A stretch of DNA of 64,000 nt, from positions 186,001 to 250,000 of the forward strand of contig CAKUJD010000003.1 in NCBI GenBank assembly GCA_934661195.1, read 5' to 3'. Under the pieces are notes generated by a model, which had not been told where the DNA came from, searched no databases, and saw only the letters and a list, made by a program, of their open reading frames with translations. How positions within the stretch are numbered: position 1 is the stretch's first letter; every line of letters starts with the position of its first letter. The DNA is from an uncultured Muribaculaceae bacterium. Its GTDB lineage: Bacteria > Bacteroidota > Bacteroidia > Bacteroidales > Muribaculaceae. Positions 9,265 through 17,365 of the stretch are shown here, in pieces. Made by a program: the position numbers and the translations under genes.

Positions 9265-10371
9265 CTAACGGCTGGCGGTGAGGCGGCGGTAGAGGCGGTG
9301 GCACAGCAGCGGCAGGGCGGTGCCGGCCAGGGTGTAGAGCAGGAAGAAGCCGTCGGTGTCGGAGTTGAGGTGGACCACCATGTGGGTGCCCATCTGGTGC
9401 CAGTCGAGGCCGTAGGCCATGATTTTGAGGGCGGTGACCACCTTGAAGGCGCATATGTGGAACACAAACACGTAGAGGGTGTTGTCGCCGCAATAGCACA
9501 GCAGGCTGCGCAGACGGCCCGGGTGGCGGTCGATGACGGTGGCTATGTGGTGGGTCATGAGGAAGCCTATGATGCCGGTCACGGGCAGCGTGGCCACGTC
9601 GTAGGGCTTTGGGGTGAGGTTCATGCCGTGCAGGCTAAGGGCCGACCCGCCAAGGAGCAGCGCGGCGTAGACGGCGGTGAGTGCCCAGTGCTGCCTGAAT
9701 CGCCCTTCGTGGCGGCGGTAGAACACGCCGAAGGCGAAGAAGAACATGCCCCAGCACTCTCTGATGCCGCCCTGCACCAGGGTGGTGATTTTAAGTCCGA
9801 ACTCGATTTTCACGAGGGCGAAGGCCAGCGCGCCTGCGGCGATGACGCCCAGTGTGGCATCGGTGGTGAGCCACCGGCGGCGGCCGTCGAGGGTGCGGTA
9901 GAGGATGAGGAACACTATGCTCACCACCAGCAGTGCGCGGAAAAACCAGAAGGCCCCGGCCAGAAACTCGTCGTAGCCGCCCATGCCTGTGACTATTGTC
10001 ACCAGCCGCTGCAGCATGTCGTGCAGCGTGTAGGGGTGGGTGACGCCTCCGTTCCAGTTGCCGTACTGCTCGTTGAGGATGCCCACCTTGAACAGCAGGT
10101 TGTGCAGGATGAGGAAGAACACGCTCCACTTCACAAATGGCACGTACAGGCCCTTGACGCGCTTGACGCAAAACTGCCACGGCTGGGCGGCGTGGCGCTT
10201 GCCGAAGAAGTAGCCCGCCGTGATGAAGAACAGCGGCATGTGGAACAGGTAGATGAAGTTGACCAGCAGGTGTGGGCCCTCGGTGTGGCCCATCACCATG
10301 AGGATGATAGCCAGGCCCTTGCAGATGCTGATGCTGGTGTTGCGCTTGGCGGCAGGTGGTGTTGCAGTCAT
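9265..10371 (-). CDS. Membrane acyltransferase, acyltransferase-3 family
   Basis: Integral membrane protein of 368 residues with about ten hydrophobic segments. Near the N-terminus it has ISICKGLAIILMVMGHTEGP, where the conserved histidine of acyltransferase-3 (PF01757) proteins sits, followed by LFHMPLFFITAGYFFGKR. Family members O-acetylate or succinylate surface sugars, peptidoglycan or lipids; the acceptor here is not evident. The start lies 10 bases after truA, so it is the third gene of a speA-truA-acyltransferase run. A length of 350-380 is normal for the family. Confidence 0.85.
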   Translation of the reverse strand: MTATPPAAKRNTSISICKGLAIILMVMGHTEGPHLLVNFIYLFHMPLFFITAGYFFGKRHAAQPWQFCVKRVKGLYVPFVKWSVFFLILHNLLFKVGILNEQYGNWNGGVTHPYTLHDMLQRLVTIVTGMGGYDEFLAGAFWFFRALLVVSIVFLILYRTLDGRRRWLTTDATLGVIAAGALAFALVKIEFGLKITTLVQGGIRECWGMFFFAFGVFYRRHEGRFRQHWALTAVYAALLLGGSALSLHGMNLTPKPYDVATLPVTGIIGFLMTHHIATVIDRHPGRLRSLLCYCGDNTLYVFVFHICAFKVVTALKIMAYGLDWHQMGTHMVVHLNSDTDGFFLLYTLAGTALPLLCHRLYRRLTASR

Positions 10372-10381
10372 TTTTTCAGAG

Positions 10382-11128
10382 TCACTCGATTGGATAGGGA
10401 TAGGTGATGCTCCACAGATACAGGGCGTGCCCTGGCATCGAGGTGCCGGCCTTGCAGCGGTCCTGGCTCTCGATGATGCGGCAAAATTCGTCGACGCCTA
10501 TCTTGTGGTAGCCCACCAGGGTGAGCGTGCCCACAATGGCGCGCACCATGTTGCGCAGAAAGCGGTCGGCGGTGATGGTGAACACCCACTGGCCGTCGGG
10601 CTCGGGGGTCCACTGCGCGTGTGTGACGCGGCAGTTGTTGGTGGCCACGTCGGTGTGCAGCTTGCTGAACGAGGTGAAGTCGGTGTAGCCAAGCAGGCGG
10701 GCTGCGGCCTCGTTCATCAGTTCAAAGTCGAGGTCGGGGCGGCAGCGCCAGCTGCGGTCGTGCAGGAATGGCGACTTGCATGTGTGGGCAAAATACTTGT
10801 AGGTGCGGCTGGTGGCGTCGAAGCGTGCGTGCGCGTCGGGCGCCACTGGGAATATCGAGTATACGGCTATGTCGCGCGGCAGTATGCCGTTGAGGCTGTG
10901 CGCCAGCTTGCGGCAGTCGGCAATGGGCGCGGCGGTGTCGAAGTGGGCTATCATCATGGCCGCGTTCACGCCGGTGTCGGTGCGGCCGGCACCGGTGACA
11001 GGCGTGGGCGCGCGCATCACCATGGCCAGTGCCTGCTCGAGGGTTTGCTGCACCGAGCAGTCGTGTGGCTGCACCTGCCAGCCGTGGTAGTTGGCTCCGC
11101 AGTAGGCGAGCCTCATGAAATATCTCAT
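10382..11128 (-). CDS. truA: tRNA pseudouridine(38-40) synthase TruA
   Basis: Predicted to form pseudouridine at positions 38-40 of the tRNA anticodon stem. The 248-residue protein shows RLAYCGANYHGWQVQP at the N-terminus and the catalytic region GAGRTDTGVNA, with the catalytic aspartate at residue 51. The family consensus here is usually GRTDxGVHA, so asparagine replaces the usual histidine. The C-terminal FLRNMVRAIVGTL motif is present. It lies 12 bases after speA and 10 before the acyltransferase, so co-transcription is likely. Confidence 0.93.
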   Translation of the reverse strand: MRYFMRLAYCGANYHGWQVQPHDCSVQQTLEQALAMVMRAPTPVTGAGRTDTGVNAAMMIAHFDTAAPIADCRKLAHSLNGILPRDIAVYSIFPVAPDAHARFDATSRTYKYFAHTCKSPFLHDRSWRCRPDLDFELMNEAAARLLGYTDFTSFSKLHTDVATNNCRVTHAQWTPEPDGQWVFTITADRFLRNMVRAIVGTLTLVGYHKIGVDEFCRIIESQDRCKAGTSMPGHALYLWSITYPYPIE

Positions 11129-11140
11129 AGGCCTTGGGGG

Positions 11141-13051
11141 TCAGTTGGTTTCCAGATAGGTGTAGCCGTAGAGGCCCGAGCGGTAGTTGCGTATGAACTC
11201 GTTGCCCTCGTCGCTGGTGATTTTGCCCGTGCGTATCGACTCGGTGACCCACGACTCCACATTGCGCACCAGCTGCTTGGGGCTGTATTGCACATAGTCG
11301 AGCACCTCGGCCACCGTTTCGCCGTCGATCACCTGATCGATGCGGTAGTGGTCCTTATACACGTTGATGTGCACGGCGTTGGTGTCGCCAAACAGGTTGT
11401 GCATGTCGCCCAATATCTCCTGGTAGGCGCCCACGAGGAACACGCCCAGATAGTAGTGCTCGCCCGGGCGCAGTGAGTGCACCGGCAGGGCGTGGGCCAC
11501 GCCCTGGGGCGAGATGAAGTTGGATATCTTGCCGTCGCTGTCGCAGGTGATGTCTTGCAGGGTGGCCATGCGGTCGGGGCGCTCGTTTAGGCGGTCGAGC
11601 GGCACGACGGGGAACACTTGGTCGATGGCCCAGCTGTCGGGCAGCGACTGGAACAGCGAGAAGTTGCAGAAGTATTTTTCCGGCAGCATCTTGGCCACGC
11701 CGCGGAGTTCCTCGGGCATGTGCTTCATTTCACTGGAGATGAGGTGCACCTCGCGCGCCACCGACCAGAAGAGTTTCTCCACCATGGCGCGCGTGCGCAG
11801 GTCGATGAGGCCCAGGCTGAAGCGGTCGAGGGCCTCTTCGCGTATCTGCAGTGCATCGTGCCAGTCCTCGAGCAGGCGCACCTGGTTTATTTTGTCCCAA
11901 ATCTCATAGAGGTCCTTCACCAGCTCGTTGTCGTCGTCGGCCACCTTGTCGCGCTCCTCGTCCCACTTGGGCAGCGAGGTGGTTTCGAGCGTCTCGGCCA
12001 CCAGAATCGAGTGGTGGGCAGTGAGCGAGCGTCCGCTCTCGGTGATGATGTTGGGGTGCTTGAGGCCGTTTTTGTTGCACACGTCCACAAAGGTGTAGAC
12101 GGCGTCGTTGACATACTCCTGAATGGAGTAGTTCATGCTGTTTTCGCTGGCGCTGGAGCGCGTGCCGTCGTAGTCAACGCCCAGGCCGCCGCCAATGTCG
12201 ATGAAGTCGATGCCGAAGCCCAGTTTGGTGAGCTGCACGTAGAATTGCGATGCTTCACGCAGGGCATTCTTGATGCGGCGGATTTTGGTGATTTGGCTGC
12301 CTATGTGGAAGTGGATGAGCTTGAGGCAGTCGGCCATGTCGTTGGTGCGCAGGAAGTCGAGCGCGGCAAACAGCTCACTGGTGTTGAGTCCGAACTTGCT
12401 GCGGTCGCCGCCGCTTTCCTCCCACTTGCCGCTGCCGCTGCTCGAGAGCTTGATGCGCATGCCCACGTTGGGGCGCATGTTGAGGCGCCTGGCCACGCGG
12501 GCTATGAGCTGCAGCTCGTTGAGCTTCTCCACCACCAGGAATATGCGCCGGCCCATCTTCTGGGCAAGCAGCGCCAGTTCCACATAGCTTTCGTCCTTGT
12601 AGCCGTTGCAAATTATCAGCGAGTTGTCGCTGAAGTCGGCCATGTTGATGGCCAGCACGGCGTGCAGCTCGGGCTTGGAGCCGGCCTCAAGACCTATGTT
12701 GAACTTCTTGCCGTGGCTCACGATTTCCTCCACCACCTGCCGCGTCTGGTTCACCTTGATGGGATAGATGATGAAATTCTGCGCCGCATACTCATATTCC
12801 TCGGCGGCGCGCTTGAAGCAGCTCGAGATTTTTTCGATGCGGTTGTCGAGAATGTCGGGGAAGCGCAGCAGAATAGGCGCAGTGATGTTGCGCGTGCGCA
12901 GCTCGTCCATAACCTCCACCAAGTCAACCCCCACGCAGTCGCGCTTGGGGGTAACGGTGATGTGCCCCTTTTCATTGACCGAGAAATATTGCAGTCCCCA
13001 GCCGTGAATGTTATATAGTTCGGCGCTGTCGTCGACGCGCCATTTAGTCAT
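11141..13051 (-). CDS. speA: Biosynthetic arginine decarboxylase
   Basis: PLP enzyme that converts arginine to agmatine, the first step of one polyamine route. The 636-residue length matches SpeA. The PLP lysine lies in YPIKVNQ (K99). GLEAGSKPEL, the glycine-rich FIDIGGGLGVDYDG and the C-terminal TCDSDGKI motif with its catalytic cysteine are all present. A clean Bacteroidota promoter lies 52-82 bases upstream. truA and an acyltransferase follow at 10-12 base gaps. No agmatine deiminase or N-carbamoylputrescine amidase gene is seen in this window. Confidence 0.95.
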   Translation of the reverse strand: MTKWRVDDSAELYNIHGWGLQYFSVNEKGHITVTPKRDCVGVDLVEVMDELRTRNITAPILLRFPDILDNRIEKISSCFKRAAEEYEYAAQNFIIYPIKVNQTRQVVEEIVSHGKKFNIGLEAGSKPELHAVLAINMADFSDNSLIICNGYKDESYVELALLAQKMGRRIFLVVEKLNELQLIARVARRLNMRPNVGMRIKLSSSGSGKWEESGGDRSKFGLNTSELFAALDFLRTNDMADCLKLIHFHIGSQITKIRRIKNALREASQFYVQLTKLGFGIDFIDIGGGLGVDYDGTRSSASENSMNYSIQEYVNDAVYTFVDVCNKNGLKHPNIITESGRSLTAHHSILVAETLETTSLPKWDEERDKVADDDNELVKDLYEIWDKINQVRLLEDWHDALQIREEALDRFSLGLIDLRTRAMVEKLFWSVAREVHLISSEMKHMPEELRGVAKMLPEKYFCNFSLFQSLPDSWAIDQVFPVVPLDRLNERPDRMATLQDITCDSDGKISNFISPQGVAHALPVHSLRPGEHYYLGVFLVGAYQEILGDMHNLFGDTNAVHINVYKDHYRIDQVIDGETVAEVLDYVQYSPKQLVRNVESWVTESIRTGKITSDEGNEFIRNYRSGLYGYTYLETN

Positions 13052-13102
13052 GCCAGTCGTAGTTGTAAGTTTTTAGCAGTTAAACCAATGTGAATTACTG
13101 TG

Positions 13103-13133
13103 CAAAATTAGTGCAAACCGAGCGCAATGCCAA
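13103..13133 (-). promoter_or_regulatory. Promoter of speA
   Basis: Minus-strand TAATTTTG (13103-13110) preceded by TTG (13131-13133) with a 20-base spacer, matching the Bacteroidota sigma-ABfr consensus. Confidence 0.65.
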
Positions 13134-13192
13134 GAAATGTGCTCGCACATTTTCTTGAGCTTTGCCGAGGTGCAGCCTGATTTATACAAAAA

Positions 13193-13549
13193 TCAGTGCT
13201 TGTCGTCATGCGCTTGCGCGTCGCGGTCAAACGTGGGGTGCTCGTCGGGCATGGGTATCACCAGTTCAACCAGCCCCGCCACCTCGCCGCCCGGCTGCCG
13301 GCGCCACGGGGTGTGGTGCACCAGCTTGCGACGGCCGTGGGTGATGATTTCGTAGGTTCGGCTGCGGCCTGTGGCCAGCATGGCGCGGATTATGGCCTGC
13401 GAACGCTCGCCGTGGCAGCCAAAGAGATTGCGCCCCACTGCGTCGCCGTCGGCACGGCGCGAGGCTGCGTTCTGATACACCACCACCCCACTCGCATCGC
13501 ACACCGTGGCAGAGAAGTCGACGTTGCTCAGATAGTCAAACTCCATCAT
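13193..13549 (-). CDS. Small PAS-like domain protein
   Basis: Predicted soluble protein of 118 residues. The start is set at the double ATG after a good ribosome site (AAGGTGA); an upstream in-frame extension runs into the endonuclease gene and is unlikely. The sequence FSATVCDASGVVVYQNAASR, VGRNLFGCHG, then RTYEIITHGRRKLVHHTPWR and GLVELVIPM follows the order of a PAS fold. No output domain is attached, so it would be a stand-alone sensor or binding module. It begins two bases after the stop of the endonuclease gene, suggesting translational coupling. The ligand is unknown. Confidence 0.65.
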   Translation of the reverse strand: MMEFDYLSNVDFSATVCDASGVVVYQNAASRRADGDAVGRNLFGCHGERSQAIIRAMLATGRSRTYEIITHGRRKLVHHTPWRRQPGGEVAGLVELVIPMPDEHPTFDRDAQAHDDKH

Positions 13550-13551
13550 TC

Positions 13552-15216
13552 TCACCTTATTATCAGCTTCACGGGGCGGGTGGAATTGGCTGCGGTGAAC
13601 ACATACACGCCCATGGGCAGCGTCAGGTAGTCGTCGCTGCACAGCCGCTCAATGCCCTTCACCAGCACGCCGCTGGGCGAGTAGATGCGCACACCCGTCA
13701 GCGGCTCGCCGCACTTCACCAGCACTCCGCCTCGGGTGGCGATGAATGCCACCGGACGGTCGGCCTCAACGCCACTCACGCCGCTGGCGTCGACGGTCAC
13801 CACATTGCTCTCGGCCGAGGTGTAGCCCAGGCGCGATGCGGCCACCGAGTAGGTGTGCGTCTGGCCGGGCCGGCGGTCGTTGAAGCGATACGATGTTTCG
13901 TCGGTATTCACCTGGTCGCGACTCACCACATTGCCGCTCTGGTCGTAGATGGTGCGCGTCACCACATAGTAGTCGATGGTGTCGGAGCTCGCCGTCCACG
14001 TGGCCACAAAGCTTGAGTCGGTAACCTCCTGCGCCGGCAGCGCTGTGACGCTGCTCAGCGATGGCACTGGCAGGCAGCGTGCCTCCAGCTCCACACCCAC
14101 GCTGCCCACCAGGCCGCCGTCGCTGAGCAGCAGCTTGGCCTTGTGCGAGCCTACGGCCGTGGGGGTGTAGGTGACGGTGAGCGGGTAGCCGTCGGCAGTC
14201 ATGGCCGCCGAGCGGTCGACCGACGACACTGGGATTGAAAACATGCGGTAGTCCGAGCGGTAGAGTTGCAGGCTGAGGCTGTTGGTGAGGTTCATGCCCT
14301 TCACATACAGCACCATGCTGGCACTGCGGCCTATGGCTACATCGCCGAAGTTGAGCACAGTGCCCTGCGTGGGCGTGATGAGCTCGGGATCGCCGCCGGG
14401 TGTGTCGCCGCCATCGGTGTTAAACACCTGTCCGGCCTTGTCGCCCCAGATGTATTCAATCAGCTCGGGATTATCGATAAAAGGGTTGCGGTTGTTCTGC
14501 ACGCGATACACGGCATCGTTGCGGTCCTTCTCCTTGTCGCTCACAGGGTCTTGTCGCGCCCACTTCAGCAGCAGGTTCACTGCCCACTGGTTAAGGGTGC
14601 GCCAGTCGCTGTTGTTCACCATGTAGGTGTATTTCCACTTGTAGTCCTGATAGCAGGTTGCCATGTAGAAGTAGGTGCGGGCAAAGTCGCCCTTGTAGCG
14701 GTCGTCGGGCTCAAACACCGTGCCGGCGCCGCCGCCCTGCCCAGTGACAGGCGTGCCGATGAGGCTCACACCGTTGTTGAACGAAGCCTGCTGCACCTCG
14801 CCCAGCGGCCAGTTGCTCTTGGCCATGTTGGCCGGGCCGTCGGAGGGGTAAAGGTGGTTGAGGTCGGTGTAGGCATCGACCTGTGTGCCGCCCCACCAGC
14901 TTTTGGGGAACGAGTGCTCCTTGTTCATGCCGCCCACAGGGCTTGTGCCGCGGAAGCGGTAGTTGTTGTCGCTGTACATGTCCCACACACGGCCGCGGTC
15001 ATCAGGATAGCAGTCGGTGCTGGGGAAGTAGTCCCACAGGCTGTTGTAGTTGAGCACCGTGTGCTTAGCCGTGAGCTCATGCACGGCATTTTTCAGTGCC
15101 TGACCGCTCTTGCCGTTGAGCGAGGCGTAGTATCCCGCCGGCACGGCGGCCCATGCGGCGGCCACCGCCACCGCAAGCAGCGCAAAGGCTGCCACTCGTC
15201 TTGCAGTTGTATTCAT
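13552..15216 (-). CDS. Secreted endonuclease I family nuclease
   Basis: Predicted extracellular DNA/RNA nuclease of 554 residues. A signal peptide (about 1-23) is followed by the endonuclease I domain (about 30-265), with MNKEHSFPKSWWGG carrying the catalytic histidine and DLNHLYPSDGPANMAKSNWP the metal-binding region. A central beta-sandwich region and a fibronectin type III-like domain (about 385-480) follow. The end (GVRIYSPSGVLVKGI to GVYVFTAANSTRPVKLIIR) resembles a type IX secretion sorting domain. Likely role is nucleic-acid scavenging outside the cell. A PAS-like gene follows after two bases, and a good promoter lies upstream. Confidence 0.9.
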   Translation of the reverse strand: MNTTARRVAAFALLAVAVAAAWAAVPAGYYASLNGKSGQALKNAVHELTAKHTVLNYNSLWDYFPSTDCYPDDRGRVWDMYSDNNYRFRGTSPVGGMNKEHSFPKSWWGGTQVDAYTDLNHLYPSDGPANMAKSNWPLGEVQQASFNNGVSLIGTPVTGQGGGAGTVFEPDDRYKGDFARTYFYMATCYQDYKWKYTYMVNNSDWRTLNQWAVNLLLKWARQDPVSDKEKDRNDAVYRVQNNRNPFIDNPELIEYIWGDKAGQVFNTDGGDTPGGDPELITPTQGTVLNFGDVAIGRSASMVLYVKGMNLTNSLSLQLYRSDYRMFSIPVSSVDRSAAMTADGYPLTVTYTPTAVGSHKAKLLLSDGGLVGSVGVELEARCLPVPSLSSVTALPAQEVTDSSFVATWTASSDTIDYYVVTRTIYDQSGNVVSRDQVNTDETSYRFNDRRPGQTHTYSVAASRLGYTSAESNVVTVDASGVSGVEADRPVAFIATRGGVLVKCGEPLTGVRIYSPSGVLVKGIERLCSDDYLTLPMGVYVFTAANSTRPVKLIIR

Positions 15217-15254
15217 ATCGCGTTAAGATAGTTAGCTTATTGTGAGTAATTTTA

Positions 15255-15285
15255 CAAAATTAGACAAAAAACCTCTATTCTGCAA
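15255..15285 (-). promoter_or_regulatory. Promoter of the endonuclease gene
   Basis: Minus-strand TAATTTTG (15255-15262) with TTG (15283-15285) 20 bases upstream. Confidence 0.6.
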
Positions 15286-15424
15286 CCGCACACCAGCACT
15301 CGCACAATTTTCTGACCATGGCTAATAAAGGACAATTTTTTCAGAAAGCCGAAATGGGTTCTCCACAACATCGTTTTACATTTTTAATACGGCCATGATT
15401 TTTAATTATTTTTTTCTAAAAAAG

Positions 15425-15456
15425 TTTGCATATGTTTAATTAACTGATTATTTTTG
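15425..15456 (+). promoter_or_regulatory. Promoter of the frameshifted secreted-protein gene
   Basis: TTTG (15425-15428), a 20-base spacer, then TATTTTTG (15449-15456). The rest of the divergent gap 15217-15554 is AT-rich with no further structure noted. Confidence 0.65.
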
Positions 15457-15554
15457 GCGCAAGGACGAAGCAAACTAACTTTTTAGCACTTTGCAAGCCA
15501 GCAATTTTTGTTTAATAAGCGTTTCCCGTCTAATTAACTCTAACGAATGTTTAA

Positions 15555-15990
15555 ATGAAGCACTCATTAGCACTTCTAATGGCATGCTCGGTATTATCGG
15601 GATTTGCCGCACAAAAAACTGTTGACGAAGCCGCTGCACTGCAGCTGGTCAAGAGTCAACGAGCTATGACAACCGCCGACACAGCAAACTTCTACATCGG
15701 CACAGTGACCAACTACATCAACGAGAGCTATTGCCCCGTGGACGAGGCTCTGGCCAGCCAACAAAAATGGCTGGTCTCCTCACAAGACAAGTGGCTTGTG
15801 TTTGCAAATGAAGAGCCTCTTATGACATGGACGCATAATTGCACATACTATTATGTACCAAAGAGCTATGATGGCGATGGTCCAGCACCCGTTTTTGCGG
15901 TCAAAGGAACTTTGCCCAGCAGGAAGATATTTTGTGAGCCTGATTGTTGACGGCAACGTGATATCCAATAAACAAATCGTTAAACTATAA
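15555..15990 (+). pseudogene. Small secreted protein, apparently frameshifted
   Basis: The open frame runs from 15555 to 15950 (131 residues) with a signal peptide (MKHSLALLMACSVLSGFAAQ) and a WLVFANEEPLMTWTHNCTYYY region. It then ends in a tail unlike secreted proteins (RKIFCEPDC). Reading one base later, from about 15898, gives KELCPAGRYFVSLIVDGNVI and then SNKQIVKL, ending at 15990. That is a good C-terminal sorting-like ending. The switch falls just after a run of five T (15892-15896); four T would join the frames. It may be a true mutation, phase variation at the homopolymer, or a sequencing or assembly error. The function of the N-terminal part is unknown. Confidence 0.65.
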
Positions 15991-16004
15991 AAAACAACCG
16001 CGTT

Positions 16005-17015
16005 ATGAAAGCATTCAAATCATTATTGGCATCGGCGGCAATTCTGCTTTGCTGCAGCATGGCCACTGGCGCTGAATACAAGTATGTGCCACTTGTGCAA
16101 GAAGGGGCTAAGTGGGAATACTACAGCACTAAATACTACTTCAGGTCATTTGACGACCCCATGAAGGACATCAGTTTTCCATTCACCATAAGCCTTGAGG
16201 GTGACTCAGTGGTTAATGGAAAAACTTACAAGAAATGCTGGCTTAAGTTTTATGACAAATATATGCACCTGACCACAGAGACCGACCGCAAGCTGTATGG
16301 TGGCCGAACGCGCTTCCTGATAGCCCTACTACGTGAAGAGGACAAGCGTGTATATGCCATATATCAGTACGACATCGAGCTGTTTTTCAAAAACTATGCG
16401 TTCGGGTCTGGCAGCTGGATTAGGGATGGCGATTTCTTCGAATGGATGATATATGACTTCAACAACATTGAAAGCGTGCTCGACATGCCATATTCCAAGA
16501 CACACGACCCCGCCATGAACCTTGAGCTTGTGAAAGACAAGGATGAGACGTTTGAGATAGACGGGGCAATGCGGAAAGGGATAAAGCTGGACTACAGATA
16601 TCGCAACGTTGATGGAAATCTGATTCAAATCGACGAGCGCAGCAGCGACATTCACATAATTGAAGGCATCGGTGTGGTGGAATTGTCGAAAAGCACCGAC
16701 ATATCAACAAATAGAGCTTTCCTGTTTTTAAGTCCGCAAGCATACCCCATAAGCATGGATGAAATCGGATTGACCGGATTGCCAAAAGCCTTGTTCTATA
16801 AAATGACACTGAATGGCAAGGTGATGCTAAAGTCAAAGCTCTGCCCAGACTTTGGCATCGACGAGCCGCAAACGGGGGTTGAAAGCGTTGAAAGCGATGC
16901 CACACAAAGCGCTGACAACAGCTACTACAACCTGATGGGGCAGAAAGTGGACCCCGACAACCTGACCACTGGCATATATATTCACCGCGGCCAAAAGGTG
17001 CAGGTTAAGCGTTAA
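16005..17015 (+). CDS. Secreted protein with C-terminal sorting-like tail
   Basis: Exported protein of 336 residues with no enzyme motif I recognise. It has a signal peptide (MKAFKSLLASAAILLCCSMA, cleavage near ATGA), then a beta-rich region beginning LVQEGAKWEYYS. The end (NSYYNLMGQKVDPDNLTTG, then IYIHRGQKVQVKR) is the short tail common in Bacteroidales secreted proteins. It starts 14 bases after the restored stop of the frameshifted gene, so the two probably form a transcript, and a terminator follows. Base composition is more AT-rich than most neighbours. Confidence 0.7.
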   Translation: MKAFKSLLASAAILLCCSMATGAEYKYVPLVQEGAKWEYYSTKYYFRSFDDPMKDISFPFTISLEGDSVVNGKTYKKCWLKFYDKYMHLTTETDRKLYGGRTRFLIALLREEDKRVYAIYQYDIELFFKNYAFGSGSWIRDGDFFEWMIYDFNNIESVLDMPYSKTHDPAMNLELVKDKDETFEIDGAMRKGIKLDYRYRNVDGNLIQIDERSSDIHIIEGIGVVELSKSTDISTNRAFLFLSPQAYPISMDEIGLTGLPKALFYKMTLNGKVMLKSKLCPDFGIDEPQTGVESVESDATQSADNSYYNLMGQKVDPDNLTTGIYIHRGQKVQVKR

Positions 17016-17044
17016 AATGGTGAAAAGCTCTAATAGTCTTTACG

Positions 17045-17075
17045 AGGCTGTGTCACAAAAGGCACAGCCTTTTTA
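17045..17075 (+). terminator. Terminator after the secreted-protein gene
   Basis: Stem AGGCTGTG/CACAGCCT (17045-17052, 17063-17070) followed by TTTTT. Confidence 0.85.
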
Positions 17076-17195
17076 CCGTTTTCGCGCAGATATGAGGCGC
17101 GGCGGCCCAAATGAAGTGCGAAGTGTGTGAGTGTTTTTTCTTGCCCTGTATGAGAAATTTAACGGAGTGTTAATTATTATTTCGGGGCAAATCGT

Positions 17196-17203
17196 TATAT
17201 TTG
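17196..17203 (+). promoter_or_regulatory. -7 box for the biotin carboxyltransferase gene
   Basis: TATATTTG fits TAnnTTTG. A clear -33 TTG is lacking upstream. It would give a leader of about 155 bases (17210-17365), in which no riboswitch or strong hairpin was recognised. Confidence 0.45.
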
Positions 17204-17365
17204 CAGAGTATGCCGGTGTGCGCAGTTGCCAATGTGGCTGCCGCTGGCGTGCAGCAGGCTTATTCAGAGGAACAAGGCTGCAAGTGTGGCTGCGCTAAAC
17301 TATGGGGAAAGGCGCAACCGCCACCTTGAAAAAGGAAAAGTTTTTTTAGATTAAATATTTTTACT

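Noticed and set aside
9298..10407. 369-codon + strand frame opposite the acyltransferase
   Set aside because: Composition is dominated by His, Glu and Val from antisense codon bias; the opposite strand encodes a clear membrane acyltransferase.
13550..13642. N-terminal extension of the PAS-like protein
   Set aside because: It lies inside the endonuclease gene and a good ribosome site precedes the later double ATG.
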